A DNA stretch of 64,000 nucleotides from Blastococcus sp. VKM Ac-2987 (GTDB taxonomy: Bacteria; Actinomycetota; Actinomycetes; Mycobacteriales; Geodermatophilaceae): the NCBI RefSeq assembly GCF_026967805.1, contig NZ_JAPVBG010000003.1, positions 62,001 through 126,000 of the forward strand, written 5' to 3'. The notes below the pieces were generated by a model, which was not told the DNA's origin, made no database searches, and saw nothing but the letters and a program-made list of their open reading frames with translations. Below, in pieces: positions 10,101 to 18,543 of the stretch. The translations under genes and the position numbers were made by a program. Positions within the stretch are counted from its first letter, which is position 1; every line of letters starts with the position of its first letter.

Positions 10101-10289
10101 GTCCTGCGCCGGCCGGAACGGCAGCCGGAGGCGGACGTAGGGGCCGCGGAACACGCCGTGCTGTTCGTCCGCGATGAAGCGCTCCAGCTCCGCTCGGACG
10201 TCCTCGTCGGCGAGCGCGAACGTGGTGCCCAGGAAGCTGGTGAGCGACGCGCGCAGTTCCTCAGCGACCAATGACGGCAGCATGACCAT
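4146..10289 (-). CDS. Very large DEAD/DEAH helicase with DUF1998 zinc region, DruE/MrfA-like
   Basis: The 2047-residue product begins with a superfamily 2 helicase: Walker A TTGTGSGKTES (about residue 101), a DEFH box (about 232, DEFHTYDGAQGTD), ELGIDIGDL, and motif VI YLQRVGRAGR (about 1026). Cysteine pairs occur near 1326 (CPSCGW...CPRC) and 1444 (CTSCG). Near 1586 lies the DUF1998/MZB pattern GGTGYL followed by CPC and, a few residues on, CHRC. Around 1700-1745 there is PDFDL, then FCDGVRYH, then KRHELREQG, which resembles the Vsr/DUF559 branch of PD-(D/E)xK nucleases; this is tentative. Size and architecture match DruE of Druantia systems and, in part, MrfA-type repair helicases. An alternative ATG is at 10283. 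It follows drmMI after about 130 bases and its stop overlaps the next start. It is probably a defence helicase, not housekeeping, because of its context. Confidence 0.85.
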   Translation of the reverse strand: MVMLPSLVAEELRASLTSFLGTTFALADEDVRAELERFIADEQHGVFRGPYVRLRLPFRPAQDGWQDQLGFVPHGFTPHRHQAEAWQRLSSLHHPPRPTLVTTGTGSGKTESFLVPLLDHCRRSGHVRGIKAIVLYPMNALANDQARRIAGLVHDHPDELGGVRVGLYTGDSPDSSTMSEGAVIGNRYELRSNPPDILLTNYKMLDMLLLRSEDKALFEGAGQSLRYLVLDEFHTYDGAQGTDVAMLLRRLGMAIGTTGIDGPLTGVAPVATSATLGSSADNTQALRDFAETVFGIPFSADAVVGEDRLTAEEWATGPRGAVPLLDQVAGALALCTSHEEVVEAAQRTFLGEVAEDAQALGRALRAHPLTGRLVAAAADARHLADVAAEVEPGWAARPRDARAAVSAYLAMLSEARDENGRPLMAVDVQLWLREVRRVARRLDVAPRFEWFEGVAPTHGQAMAALFCRHCGRSGWGAAAKAAGGYGINPDTVWRSSMTERRLQRAWIFAPGEGAAGDPRVHWVDGDSGELSRTTTGRHTTEVPVVVTPDDEAARKDRCPLCGLDDGIRFLGSSVATLASAALGQVFASPDIEPAQKKTLVFTDSVQDASHRASFIESRAYVLNRRSLLLRAVGPDGCTLDRVGDALTAAAHTAEERYAVLPPDLKEHATFRRYWQEEPVGEVIASVAKLMDFAAALEFGLSARVGRTLELTGAATAHVHVESLSDLVDTVMEAVDGLPVQTVLEDDALTVQMELRGRGGAKTVRWARGVLERIRLQGGIAHPWLDKYAASGGDRYSIWGGRPRREGMPAFPRGRPAPSFPTTAAASDAFDTVTGSKGWYARWTARALDVPTVDAPRYVRALLDAATSAGVLTVVRTDGNSRVWQLPPSRVHVRRTEGRRPGVLRCGICSSDLPAPDEVLAELAGAPCMRIGCPGTYSVTTLEPDYYRDLYRAGRVRRIVAHEHTSLLKADERVGLEKRFKQTQQAASDPNVLTCTPTLELGIDIGDLTMVALTSMPRSTASYLQRVGRAGRLTGSSLVLSLLPARPLELQRLVDPLTMIAGDVVPPACYLDAVEILRRQYLASLVDRQARAEQARPLRRAMDVFVGGLAPTSYLGRLMADARAHAEEYVTEFLQGFGDAVSKETAEDLRRWAGVDAGAEVPEMERAVELAVNTWLADVAELETRKKALQAEADRMDQLPSLDDAQKRDHKRTLGELAAIRRTLSEQRTTYWISVLEAVGLLPNYALLDDSTHLDVALWWTDEESGAAERSDDTYVRGSRTALSELAPGATFYVRGTSVEIDGLELGSSRNPATEDRRFCPSCGWSGPASTAISACPRCDDPAAADTGQIVRTLPFRKASAYASRELAQRDEDSDDRRRTSFTVLTTVDADPADIAVAWGLEDYQFGAEVLRRADIRWINVGPAARNGASLRIAGNEEAASRFEACTSCGVVWAAQRGVNSATEARHRGWCSQRRAPRADGWTNVVLTHHLRTQAVRLLVPPVVLVDRTLLTSFRAALLLGLRKVLGGDPDHLDVITAVDPAPGSVERWAMVLHDTVPGGTGYLARFGEPEEVQRLFQAALAALEACPCQDEDVAACHRCLLPHVPPQMAELARRDRAIELLTDVLRDWVPREIPALRSIEVGPHDTPIERRFRQLLIRWAKTQGASVTTQATSFGDRAELVFPAALGGLRWKLTPQVNHGFVVPDFDLTTDDPEVPTVTVFCDGVRYHAHPQCNRVADDATKRHELREQGALVWALTHKDLDAFEAALDSSGAPRPGWVTSEVATKTSEYGVQLCQAGDVHATAVLTDPVSALTAFLLRPETGRWAPAARAAVFALTAAFWAEAVTTEGAALPALLRADMLGETVPVPPGPHQVVMGRTAGGAALGIDLRGLSDVRAVLAVDDRDGIVGTDDHLAAWRDWLSLGNVLQFLEPSAFQSRSLEGLPVDAAVPAPVAMSPAWREVASTFEGALADLVRELATTGVDVPEAGLELADGEYLVDLAWPAARVAVSAEEDPERDDWLSEQGWTVLPVDVRRILIALTYEAEES

Positions 10290-10420
10290 CCCCGTTCCAT
10301 GTCACAGCGCCCACACTATGCGTGAGAACTGCACCGTCCCGGTAGCCCTCGCCCGGTCGAGTCGCCGGTCCCGACGACTCGACCCAGCGATTGCGACCCC
10401 GGTTGCGAATGCGCTTCGCC

Positions 10421-13400
10421 TCAGCGATCTGCGAGCCGCCGCGAGAACTCGGCATGGGCGGTGGTCATCTCCGCCTCCCGGTCGACGCCGGTGAAGGGGA
10501 GTTCGTACCGGCCGAGGTCGGCGCGGTCGCCCTTCTTGGCGTACTCCTTGAGCACTTCCGCAGGCACCTGGCGGCCGTTCGCGTCCATCTGCATGACGCG
10601 CTCGTACTTCCGCAGCACGCCGAACTGGGTCCGGTAGATGGCGCACAGCTCCTCGGCGGTGATGCCGAGCATCACGGCGGCGAGTGCGTCGATCTCGACC
10701 AGGGCCTGACGGCGCTCGGCATCTCGTCGGAGGGGCGTGGCCATTGTCCATTGCTTCTCGACGTCACCCAAAGGTGCTGCGGGCAACTGGCGGGACCACG
10801 CGTCCTGCTGCCAGGCGGCGTCGAAGAGCTGTTCCCACAGCGGCGTGTAGTCCGCGGTCAGACAGTTGAGTCGCAATGCCCGCAGAAGCAGCTCCGGCAC
10901 AAGCAAGTGCTCACGCGGGTGGGGAAAGCGAGAAGTGAAGTCCACCTTCATGTGGCCCTTGCCGCTGACCTTGGCAAGAAAGTCAACGGGAATCGATGCC
11001 CACATGCCTGCCGCAACGGCCAGGTCGTGCACGGACATGTTGCCAGCGCTGAAGATGCCGCCGACGTGGGTTGGGCCGGGTGGCAGGACAGCCGCGTGCA
11101 GGGTCCGAACTGTGAACGAGTCGGCCATGTCGCGCCAGGCGAGGCGGAAGAACTCGTTGCTGGGCTTGCCGTCCCAACGTGAATAGCCAGCGAAGTACTG
11201 CTCTGGAGTCTTAGCGCGCTGGTAGTTGGTTCGCGGGATCGCTCGGTCCGCAAGTGCTTCCAAGTCCCAGGCGGTGGTGTCCTGTCGATTACGGGCGTTT
11301 TCGTTGGGCTGGCGGGCGAAGGGGTTGGCAACGGTCAGATGCGGTCCCTGAAGGATCACGTCATCCCACGATGACGGAACAGCGGACTGGCCGTGGAAGT
11401 AGCCAGCCTTGCGGTCGGCATCCTCTTCCCAACCGCGTGTCCAATGGAATCGAATCTCACCGAAGCGGGGAGCGCGTGCCAGCTTGTCGAGCACGATCTG
11501 ACTGGCCGTGTTCACCGGGCGAAGCATGCGCGCTTCGGCGGGCGCCGTTCCGGGCTCATCGATGAGGCCGGCCCAGTTCGCCAAGACAACCTCGTCGACG
11601 CGGACGATGCGGCTGCGGTGAGGTCGGGTATCCCAGTTGTCCTCGTCGTCTCTCACGCCCGGTTCAGCTCCGGACCCGTCGTGCATAAGGGAACGCTCGA
11701 CAGTGCCGGGCTGGAAGATCGATGAAGCGTTCAAGAACGCAGGGGCACGATCGGCGCCGTAGACGTGAACGCCGAAGCTAGTCTTGTCGCTGATCTCGCG
11801 GAAAACGTACATGTTGTTGGCAAATTGCCAGTGGCGGCGCAGGTGGCGGTAGGTCTGTCGACGCAGTCCGCCGGCGCGGGCTTCGGTGAAGTGCGACTCC
11901 GGGTGGATGAGTCCGACAACCCCCGCAGGAGACATCGACCGCCAGGAGCGGTCCATGAAACAGCGGTAGAGGTCCGGGTTGAGCCCTGCCAGGATCGGTC
12001 GATCCACATTGCTGCCGAGATGTTCACTCAGCCCGGCGGTGGCGGCCCGGGCATCCAGGTAATCGCCTGCACCTTTTTCAAGGACTGCGTCACGACGCTG
12101 GCGCACTGCAGCGACGGAAGGTTTGTCGGCCAGGCCGAACCACGGATCGGCCTCGGCGAGCGTGAGGGAGTCGTCCCAGAAGGGCCGCACCCACGGCGGG
12201 TTGCCGAGTTGCAGGTCGAAGCCGCCGCCGCGGGCGAACACCGGGCCGAACGCCAGCTCCCAATGGAAGTAGCCTTCGCGTCGGCCGATGTGCTCGCAGA
12301 CGCCCAACCACGGATGCTCGTCCAGGACCCGGGCGACCGGGCGGGCCTGGCTCCAGGCGCGGTCGTCGTGCTCCGCAACGTCGAGGTCGTCCCAGGTCGC
12401 GACGTCGGCGAACATGCCACGGCCGGCCCTGGCTTCGGCCTTGCTCACGGTGCCGAGCAGCATCTCCAGCGCCCCGAGCCACTGCTCACGGGTCGGGGGA
12501 GCCATGTCGGTGGTCACCGGCCAGCTCCACAGTGCCGCCCAGGCGTCCATCACCCGGTGCAGGCGCTGGTAGGCGCCGTCCGGATCGGTCAGTACTTCCT
12601 CGATCTGCTCGCGCTGCACCGCGCCGGTTCCGGCCGGGAGATCCTCGGCACCCCACACGCTGATGTGCCGGCGGGCCTCGGCCTCGGCGATCTCCAGGCG
12701 GCGCAGCGCCAGGCCCCACAGCACCTCGACCCTCTGGGCCAGTGCGGACAGCCGCCTCTGCTCGTCCTTCGACAGCGCCGCGGTGACCTTCTTGCGCCAG
12801 TCCGCCAGCCTGGCTCGCGCATCGGGGGCGAGCTCCTTCGCCTCCTTGGTGTCGGCGACTGCTCCCCATCCGGCTGCGGGCAGCAGGAAGTGGTGCACCT
12901 CGCCGGCCTCGACCGGCGTGCCCAGCGGTCGGGCGGTGGGCACGGTGGTGAGCCAGGCCCTCTTGTCGAGCTCCTTGGGCGCGTACATCTCCCGGCGCGC
13001 GCCGATGAGGGAGTTGCCGCGCCGGAGGTGCAGGCCGAACCACGGCGCCCGCAGGCCCGGGTGCATGGCATCGAGCCACAGGGTGATCTCGGCCAGTTCG
13101 ACGGCGGTGGCGTTGAGGTCGACGCCGTAGACCTGATGGAGCGCGATGTGCGCCTTCGCCCTCTGCAGCTCGGCGGGATACTCCTCCGCCGGGATACGTG
13201 TGCCGAGCTCGGCCTGGCGACGGCGGAGGTACTGGTCGGCCAACTGGCGGACGGCTTCGACGAGGAAGGCGCCGGAGCCCAGCGCCGGCTCACAGACCGT
13301 CAGCGACAGGATGTCCGCCGCCGGCGTCGTCCTGCCGCCCTGGTCGAGCAGCTCCGCCAACGAGTGGTCTACCACCAGTCGGGTGAGGGACTCGGGGGTG

Positions 13401-15004
13401 TAGTAGCTGGCGCTCCGCTGCCGGTCGTAGCCCGAGAGCCGGAAGACGAAGTCGCCCGGCGCGTAGGTGATGCGGCGGAGCAACCCGGTCTCCGGGTCGG
13501 TCACCTTGACGAACCACGACTCGTCGAAGCCCTCGGTCGCCGACTGCGGCACTACCCAGGAGCCCTTGGTGCGATCGCCGTCCTTCGCGACCTCGATGGA
13601 CGGCACCGTGGCGATCGACCCGGTGTAGGACATCAGCCCCTCGTAGACGGCGCCGAGCTGGTTGATGCCCAGTTGGGCGTAGGACACGAAGCCGCGGTCG
13701 CGCCCCTTCTGCTTCTTGCTGAGCAGCAGTCGGCTGAGCACCTGCTGCAGGCACCGGTTACCAAGCCCGACCTCGTCGACGAGGGCGACGGCATCGTCCG
13801 AGAAGAGATCCGCACGGAGCGCCTCGAACCGCAGCTCGCCACCGTCGTCCGTCGGGACCTCTCCGACCGACCGAGTGCCCGCGCCGTCCAGCGTCTCGGG
13901 CGGATAGCCCTCGTTGACCAGGCGGAACAGGGTCGCCAACGACTCGTAGAAGTGGCGGCCGTTCTCGGCGCTCTCGGTGGTGAGTTCGGTGAGGACGAGT
14001 TCGCGCAGGCGGTCGAGCCCGTAGCCCTCGGAGTACTCGGGTGCGCCGGCCGGCAGCACGCCCAGCTCAGGGCGGGCCTCCGCGTAGAGCAGGAACAGGA
14101 TCCGGTACAGGTAGCGCAGGCACTGACGCGTGAGGTCACGGGCCAGGTCGGGCGCGTCGTCGGGCAGGCCCTTCTCGCGCCGGCGTCGTAGGACGTCGGT
14201 GGCGAGCAGTTCGATGGACTCGCGGATGCCGTCGCGGAGGTCCTGCGAGACGCCGACGGCGTGCTTCACCGACTCCTCGAGCAGGCTCAGCAGCAGCGTC
14301 GATCCGTCGTCGGCCGGCATCAGGCTGTCGGCCGACATCAGCGCCGCCGCCGTCTCCAGTTCACCGGCGGCGCGGGTGTCCCGGCGGTCGCACACCGTGG
14401 AGAGGTCGACGGCCAGCCATCGCCCTTCCGGCCAGCTGCCGCGCTCGGCCAGCAGCAGCCACGCGCCGGCGGTCACCACCACGAGGGCAGGGGGCTCCTC
14501 GGACTGGAACACCTCGCTGATGGCTGTGGCGGTGGCGGTGATCGTCGTCGTCCCGAGCTGCGCCGGGGTGAGCAGCTGCCCCTTGCCCTCGGTGTCGAGC
14601 AGGTCCTCGACGGTGCCGGCGTCCTGGGCCTGCAAGATCAGGAGGGGTGGCCCGTCGGGAGCGCCGGGTGCGACGGCGGAGACGGCCAGCTCGGTCCCGC
14701 CTCGCTCGCCCAGCCAGATGCCCTCCTCACCGGGGAACTGGAGTGCCGCGCGCACCGACGCGTGCAGAAGGCGCAGCCCGTCGAGGTCCTCACGGTCCAT
14801 CGCGGCCCGCTCGCGCAGTCGGGCCAGATCGACGCCGAACGTGCCCGCCAGTGCGAGCAGGCCGGACCGCGGGGTGGCCTTGCCGTGCTCCTCGCGCTCC
14901 TTCCACGCGGCGCGGAGCGCCTTGACGGTGGCGGGGAACTGCTCGGCCAGCCAGTGTTCGGAGACGAGGTCGTTGCCGACCACGATGGTGTCGAAGCCGG
15001 ACAT
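10421..15004 (-). CDS. drmMI: DISARM-type adenine-specific DNA methyltransferase DrmMI
   Basis: The 1527-residue protein is an Eco57I/PglX-type N6-adenine methyltransferase. The SAM-binding motif I EPALGSGAFLVEAV is near residue 573 and the catalytic motif IV GNPPWV near 933. The long N-terminal region (DRRDTRAAGEL, helical repeats) and a C-terminal target-recognition region are typical of this large class. The start at 15004 is chosen because the ATG shares one base with the drmD stop (TGATG). In class 1 DISARM, DrmMI marks self DNA and is encoded beside drmD, exactly as here. The C-terminal third, bases about 10870-12080, has lower GC than the rest (hand-counted lines of 57% and 52%, against 75% in the N-terminal part), which suggests that the specificity region was exchanged. 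The recognition site cannot be read from the sequence. Confidence 0.88.
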   Translation of the reverse strand: MSGFDTIVVGNDLVSEHWLAEQFPATVKALRAAWKEREEHGKATPRSGLLALAGTFGVDLARLRERAAMDREDLDGLRLLHASVRAALQFPGEEGIWLGERGGTELAVSAVAPGAPDGPPLLILQAQDAGTVEDLLDTEGKGQLLTPAQLGTTTITATATAISEVFQSEEPPALVVVTAGAWLLLAERGSWPEGRWLAVDLSTVCDRRDTRAAGELETAAALMSADSLMPADDGSTLLLSLLEESVKHAVGVSQDLRDGIRESIELLATDVLRRRREKGLPDDAPDLARDLTRQCLRYLYRILFLLYAEARPELGVLPAGAPEYSEGYGLDRLRELVLTELTTESAENGRHFYESLATLFRLVNEGYPPETLDGAGTRSVGEVPTDDGGELRFEALRADLFSDDAVALVDEVGLGNRCLQQVLSRLLLSKKQKGRDRGFVSYAQLGINQLGAVYEGLMSYTGSIATVPSIEVAKDGDRTKGSWVVPQSATEGFDESWFVKVTDPETGLLRRITYAPGDFVFRLSGYDRQRSASYYTPESLTRLVVDHSLAELLDQGGRTTPAADILSLTVCEPALGSGAFLVEAVRQLADQYLRRRQAELGTRIPAEEYPAELQRAKAHIALHQVYGVDLNATAVELAEITLWLDAMHPGLRAPWFGLHLRRGNSLIGARREMYAPKELDKRAWLTTVPTARPLGTPVEAGEVHHFLLPAAGWGAVADTKEAKELAPDARARLADWRKKVTAALSKDEQRRLSALAQRVEVLWGLALRRLEIAEAEARRHISVWGAEDLPAGTGAVQREQIEEVLTDPDGAYQRLHRVMDAWAALWSWPVTTDMAPPTREQWLGALEMLLGTVSKAEARAGRGMFADVATWDDLDVAEHDDRAWSQARPVARVLDEHPWLGVCEHIGRREGYFHWELAFGPVFARGGGFDLQLGNPPWVRPFWDDSLTLAEADPWFGLADKPSVAAVRQRRDAVLEKGAGDYLDARAATAGLSEHLGSNVDRPILAGLNPDLYRCFMDRSWRSMSPAGVVGLIHPESHFTEARAGGLRRQTYRHLRRHWQFANNMYVFREISDKTSFGVHVYGADRAPAFLNASSIFQPGTVERSLMHDGSGAEPGVRDDEDNWDTRPHRSRIVRVDEVVLANWAGLIDEPGTAPAEARMLRPVNTASQIVLDKLARAPRFGEIRFHWTRGWEEDADRKAGYFHGQSAVPSSWDDVILQGPHLTVANPFARQPNENARNRQDTTAWDLEALADRAIPRTNYQRAKTPEQYFAGYSRWDGKPSNEFFRLAWRDMADSFTVRTLHAAVLPPGPTHVGGIFSAGNMSVHDLAVAAGMWASIPVDFLAKVSGKGHMKVDFTSRFPHPREHLLVPELLLRALRLNCLTADYTPLWEQLFDAAWQQDAWSRQLPAAPLGDVEKQWTMATPLRRDAERRQALVEIDALAAVMLGITAEELCAIYRTQFGVLRKYERVMQMDANGRQVPAEVLKEYAKKGDRADLGRYELPFTGVDREAEMTTAHAEFSRRLADR

Positions 15005-17856
15005 CACTGGCCTTCCGTGCGGGGGAGCAGGAGGAGCAGCACCCGGACCATCGGGTCCGGGCGGGCGGTGAGACTCTCGGCCAGAGCGGTGGCGTCCCGG
15101 CGCGTGCGTTCGACGTCGCGTCGCAACCTTGCCGCCTGCGCCGGGGCGCGTGTGTCGGCGAGCGCTTCGGCCTGTTCGCTCCAGCCGGCGATCCGCTGCT
15201 TCGCCTGCTCGATCGGCTCGGTCAGGGCGTCGACGCGGAAGGAGTGCAGCGTTTGCATTGAGCGCTGCATCTGAGATACGGCCGCCGGGATCAGCGGCTG
15301 ATGACGGGTGAGCTCGATCGTCACGCCGGTGTTGGCGCTCGCCCTCGTGAACCCCGAGTCGTCGAGCAGCGCGGCGACGTCCTCGACGACGATCGGTTCC
15401 CTTGCGGGGTCGTGGAACTGCTGCGCCACGATGCTGCGCAGGACGACCTGTCCCCGGTGGTTGCTGAGGGTACCGAGGGTGATCGCTGTGGGCACGGGGA
15501 CGTCGGCGAGAGCCACGGGTACGTGGTTGCGGCCGAGCTGGGAGAGGGCGCGGTCGACGGCCCAGTCCAGCACCGGGTGCAGCGGCGAAAGGTAGTGCGC
15601 GGTCGGCCACTGGGTCTTCTCGCCTGCGCGGGCGAGGCGCAGGGACTCGTCGGCCGCCGTCCGCGTGGTCGCGAGCAGAAGTCGCTCGCGGACCTTGCGC
15701 TCGGCGAGGTAGCTCTGGGGCAGGGCGTTGAGCCGGCTCATCAGGTCGGCCGGTGGGACGAGCTCCACCACCCCGTCGTCCGGGTGTTCGCGCCACCCGA
15801 CCCCACCTCCCTCCAGCGGCGCCGCGGGCGCCGGGAAAGCCTCGTGCAGCGCCTCCCGCAGGAAGTCGACCTCGGTGGTGAACAGCCCCCGCTCGTCCCA
15901 CTCCGGCACGGCGGGAGGAGTGGCTGCGACGCTGGCGTCGAGGAACGCCAGCACCGCAAGCCCGGAGACGGCGGGAGTCAGTTGGGCGGGCCTAGGCACG
16001 ACGTCGTCCAGGTCCCGGCCCTCCGCGAGGGCCTTGCGGATGGCGGCCTCTTCGCGGTCGACGTCGTGCAGGTCGAGCAGGCTCGCCGCGTCACCGAGTG
16101 CGGTGTGTGCGGCGTGTTCCTTGTCCAGGAGCTTGGTGATGACGCGGACGTCGCCGCTGAAGCGTTCGTCGGTCGTGGTGAGCGCCAGTGCCGTGATTTG
16201 GGGCGGGTGCACCTGGCCGTAGCGGTCGATCCGACCGTTGCGCTGTTCGATGCGGATCAGGCTCCACGGGATGTCCACGTGCACGAGGTGGTGGCACTGT
16301 TTGTGCAGGTTCACCCCTTCACTCGCCACGTCGCCGGTGAGCAGGACGCGGATGGGGCTGCCCGAGCGACCGAAGGCGTCGACGACCTCGAGCTGTTCCT
16401 TGTCCTGCAGTCCTCCATGCAGGACGGCGAACGCATCCTCGGGCAGCTTCAGGGCGGTCGGCAGAGTCCGACGCAGCCAGTGGAGCGTGGCCAGCCGCTC
16501 GGTGAAGAGCACGACGCGGACGTCGCTGTCGCGCCGGACGCCGATGGTCGTCAGGTGGTCGACCAGTGCGGTCAGCTTGGCGGAGCCCTCGTCCTCCGCC
16601 GCCTCGGCGAGGTCGACCAGACGGGCCAGCGCCGAGCCCTCCGCCGTGTGGCTCTCGCCCTTGTCGGCCAGCGTCTTCTGCCGGTTCTGCGCCGTCTCCA
16701 GCAGCGCGGCGGGGGAGGAGAGGAAGGACTTGGCGAGGGTCCAGGGGAACAGGTGCCGGCCCTGACCGGACACGGGTGCTGCGCCCTCCAGCGGGTGGAG
16801 CCAGACCTGTGAGAGTTCGCTGGCGAGCGCGTCCTCGGCGGGGGACGCCTGCACGGCGAGGACCTGGGGCACCGGCCGCGCCGCCCAGGTCGTGTTGACC
16901 TCTCGCGCCACCTCGGGGGAATTGCGGTGGCGCCGGATGAAGAGGTGCCTGATGTCGCGTAGGTCGTAGTCCGACCGGTCGACTATCGCCGTCTGGTCGA
17001 GCAGGTTCACCAGGTTCGCGAAGGACTCGGCGTCGCCATTGTGCGGAGTCGCCGACGCCAGAATCAGCGCCTCCGTGTTCGGGGCGATCGTTCGGGCGAG
17101 CTGACTGTTCAGCGTCGAAGATCGAGCCAGGTTGTGTGCCTCGTCGATCACCACGACGTCCCATCGGTGGTGCTCGAGGTGGGTCCGGTACCTGGCCGAC
17201 TTCAGCGTGTCGATCGAGACGATCACCTTGGGGAAGAAGGTAAACGGATTGCGACTGGCCGGCAGCTGCTGGCGGACCTTGGCGATACCCTCCGAGTCGA
17301 GCCGCACCAAGGGAATGGCGAAGCGGGTCCACAGCTCGAACTGCATCTGCTCCAGCACGTGGCGCGGGGTCACGACCAGGACCCGGTCCGCTCGACCACG
17401 GCGCTGCAGTTCGGCCAGGGTCATGCCGATCTCGAGCGTCTTGCCGAGCCCGACCGCGTCGGCGATGAGCAGGCGGGGGCGGAGCCGGGTGGGGTCCAGG
17501 GCCTGCTGTACGGCCTGACGCTGGTACTCGTTCCGATCGAGGAGCATGTGCTGCGCCACGGTAAGTCCGGGCTCGTGCAGCGGGACCGGCGTCTTTCGAC
17601 GGACCGCTTCCACCCACAGCCGGCTGCGGCGGAAGCCGGGGGAGGTGTCCTGGACGAGCTCCGCCTTGGCCGGGTCAAGCTGCTCGATGTCGTCCAGGCT
17701 GCTGAAGAAGGTTGCGGTCGTGCCGCGGACGAGCTCGGTCCGCCCCACGCAGCGGACCTTCCAGCCGTCACCGGCGCGCTCGCTGGAGGAGACGACCCAC
17801 TCCTCGTCGCGAACGACGACGACGCTGCCGGCTGGATGTGCCTGGGCGACGGACAT
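15004..17856 (-). CDS. drmD: DISARM-type SNF2-like helicase DrmD
   Basis: The 950-residue product is a superfamily 2 SNF2/RapA-like ATPase. It has Walker A ADAVGLGKTLEIGM (about residue 132), a DEAH box in VVVIDEAHNLA (about 237), ILASATPHNG, TGDVASEGVNL, and motif VI QRNGRIDRYGQ (about 538). The middle and C-terminal parts include helical regions that carry no motif I recognise. A strong ribosome-binding site, GAAGGAGG, sits just before the ATG at 17856, which fixes the start. Immediately downstream and coupled is drmMI, the pairing that defines class 1 DISARM. In that family DrmD is thought to act as a DNA translocase in restriction. The vsr gene ends 123 bases upstream, so both may be on one transcript. 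Confidence 0.88.
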   Translation of the reverse strand: MSVAQAHPAGSVVVVRDEEWVVSSSERAGDGWKVRCVGRTELVRGTTATFFSSLDDIEQLDPAKAELVQDTSPGFRRSRLWVEAVRRKTPVPLHEPGLTVAQHMLLDRNEYQRQAVQQALDPTRLRPRLLIADAVGLGKTLEIGMTLAELQRRGRADRVLVVTPRHVLEQMQFELWTRFAIPLVRLDSEGIAKVRQQLPASRNPFTFFPKVIVSIDTLKSARYRTHLEHHRWDVVVIDEAHNLARSSTLNSQLARTIAPNTEALILASATPHNGDAESFANLVNLLDQTAIVDRSDYDLRDIRHLFIRRHRNSPEVAREVNTTWAARPVPQVLAVQASPAEDALASELSQVWLHPLEGAAPVSGQGRHLFPWTLAKSFLSSPAALLETAQNRQKTLADKGESHTAEGSALARLVDLAEAAEDEGSAKLTALVDHLTTIGVRRDSDVRVVLFTERLATLHWLRRTLPTALKLPEDAFAVLHGGLQDKEQLEVVDAFGRSGSPIRVLLTGDVASEGVNLHKQCHHLVHVDIPWSLIRIEQRNGRIDRYGQVHPPQITALALTTTDERFSGDVRVITKLLDKEHAAHTALGDAASLLDLHDVDREEAAIRKALAEGRDLDDVVPRPAQLTPAVSGLAVLAFLDASVAATPPAVPEWDERGLFTTEVDFLREALHEAFPAPAAPLEGGGVGWREHPDDGVVELVPPADLMSRLNALPQSYLAERKVRERLLLATTRTAADESLRLARAGEKTQWPTAHYLSPLHPVLDWAVDRALSQLGRNHVPVALADVPVPTAITLGTLSNHRGQVVLRSIVAQQFHDPAREPIVVEDVAALLDDSGFTRASANTGVTIELTRHQPLIPAAVSQMQRSMQTLHSFRVDALTEPIEQAKQRIAGWSEQAEALADTRAPAQAARLRRDVERTRRDATALAESLTARPDPMVRVLLLLLPRTEGQ

Positions 17857-17979
17857 GGCCCTCCTTCACGGCGCGGGTTCGAGCCCGGCGACTGTATGTG
17901 AGCTGCGGCGAGGGCGAGGACATTGGGCGTCCGTTCCGTCTCGGAAGTCACCGGGTGCGGCGCAGCGGACCCGTGAGCC

Positions 17980-18492
17980 TCAGGGGAGTCGCACTGCCGG
18001 GCCGGTACGGAAGGGCCCTTTATCCGGCGTCGTCGCGGGACAGGTCGGTCCGCCGCCCCCGGCACGACGCACGACCGCCTCCACGGCGTCGGCGGCGCTG
18101 TCGGCATCCTGGTGCTCCCAGAAGCGGAGGACCGTCCAACCCAACAGCTGCAGATGTCGGTCGGTGTCCCGATCCCGCCGCACGTTCTTGTCGAGCTTGG
18201 CCGCCCACCAGTCGGCGTTCGAGGCAGGCGCGGTGCCGTGCTCCGGACACGCGTGCCAGAAGCAGCCGTCGACGAACACCGCGACGTGCCGCCGGGTGAA
18301 GGCGACGTCGGCCCGTCGACGGGGTAGCCCCGGCAGCGGCCAGTCCACACGGAAGCGCAGACCTCTTCTGTGCAGTTCCCGACGCAGCGCCACCTCCGGA
18401 GCCGTGTCCCGGCGCGGCTGGCGGGACATGCGTCGGGCGACCGACGCATCCAGCGGTGCCGGTGGGGCGCCGGGACCGGGATCTTGGCTCAT
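17980..18492 (-). CDS. vsr: Very short patch repair-type endonuclease (Vsr)
   Basis: The 170-residue product shows the Vsr signature: RRDTAPEVALRREL near the N-terminus, RADVAFTRRHVAVFVDGCF, WHACPEH, an NADWW tryptophan cluster, KNVRRDRD, and GWTVLRFWEHQ. The aspartate in RADV and the histidines in WHACPEH correspond to the known catalytic and metal-binding positions. Vsr nicks beside T:G mismatches produced when 5-methylcytosine deaminates, so it usually accompanies C5 methyltransferases. That fits the two such genes that begin 51 bases away on the other strand. It is also the first gene of the minus-strand series leading to drmD. It may be a repair enzyme, or a nuclease recruited into the defence system; the sequence does not decide. 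Confidence 0.92.
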   Translation of the reverse strand: MSQDPGPGAPPAPLDASVARRMSRQPRRDTAPEVALRRELHRRGLRFRVDWPLPGLPRRRADVAFTRRHVAVFVDGCFWHACPEHGTAPASNADWWAAKLDKNVRRDRDTDRHLQLLGWTVLRFWEHQDADSAADAVEAVVRRAGGGGPTCPATTPDKGPFRTGPAVRLP

Positions 18493-18543
18493 CGTCGGAC
18501 TGTCGCCTCAACGTTCGTCGGTAGGGCCGGCTAACCTCCGCTT
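18493..18543. promoter_or_regulatory. Short divergent region between vsr and the first C5 methyltransferase
   Basis: Only 51 bases lie between the ATG of vsr and the GTG of the methyltransferase. Any promoters for the two directions must overlap here or lie inside the genes. No strong ribosome-binding site precedes the GTG, so its message may be leaderless. This compact arrangement would let one regulator set both directions. No specific operator can be named. Confidence 0.4.

Noticed and set aside
11765-14191. Plus-strand open frame of 808 codons
   Set aside because: Antisense to drmMI, whose SAM-binding and NPPW motifs are clear on the minus strand; no recognisable domain in this frame.
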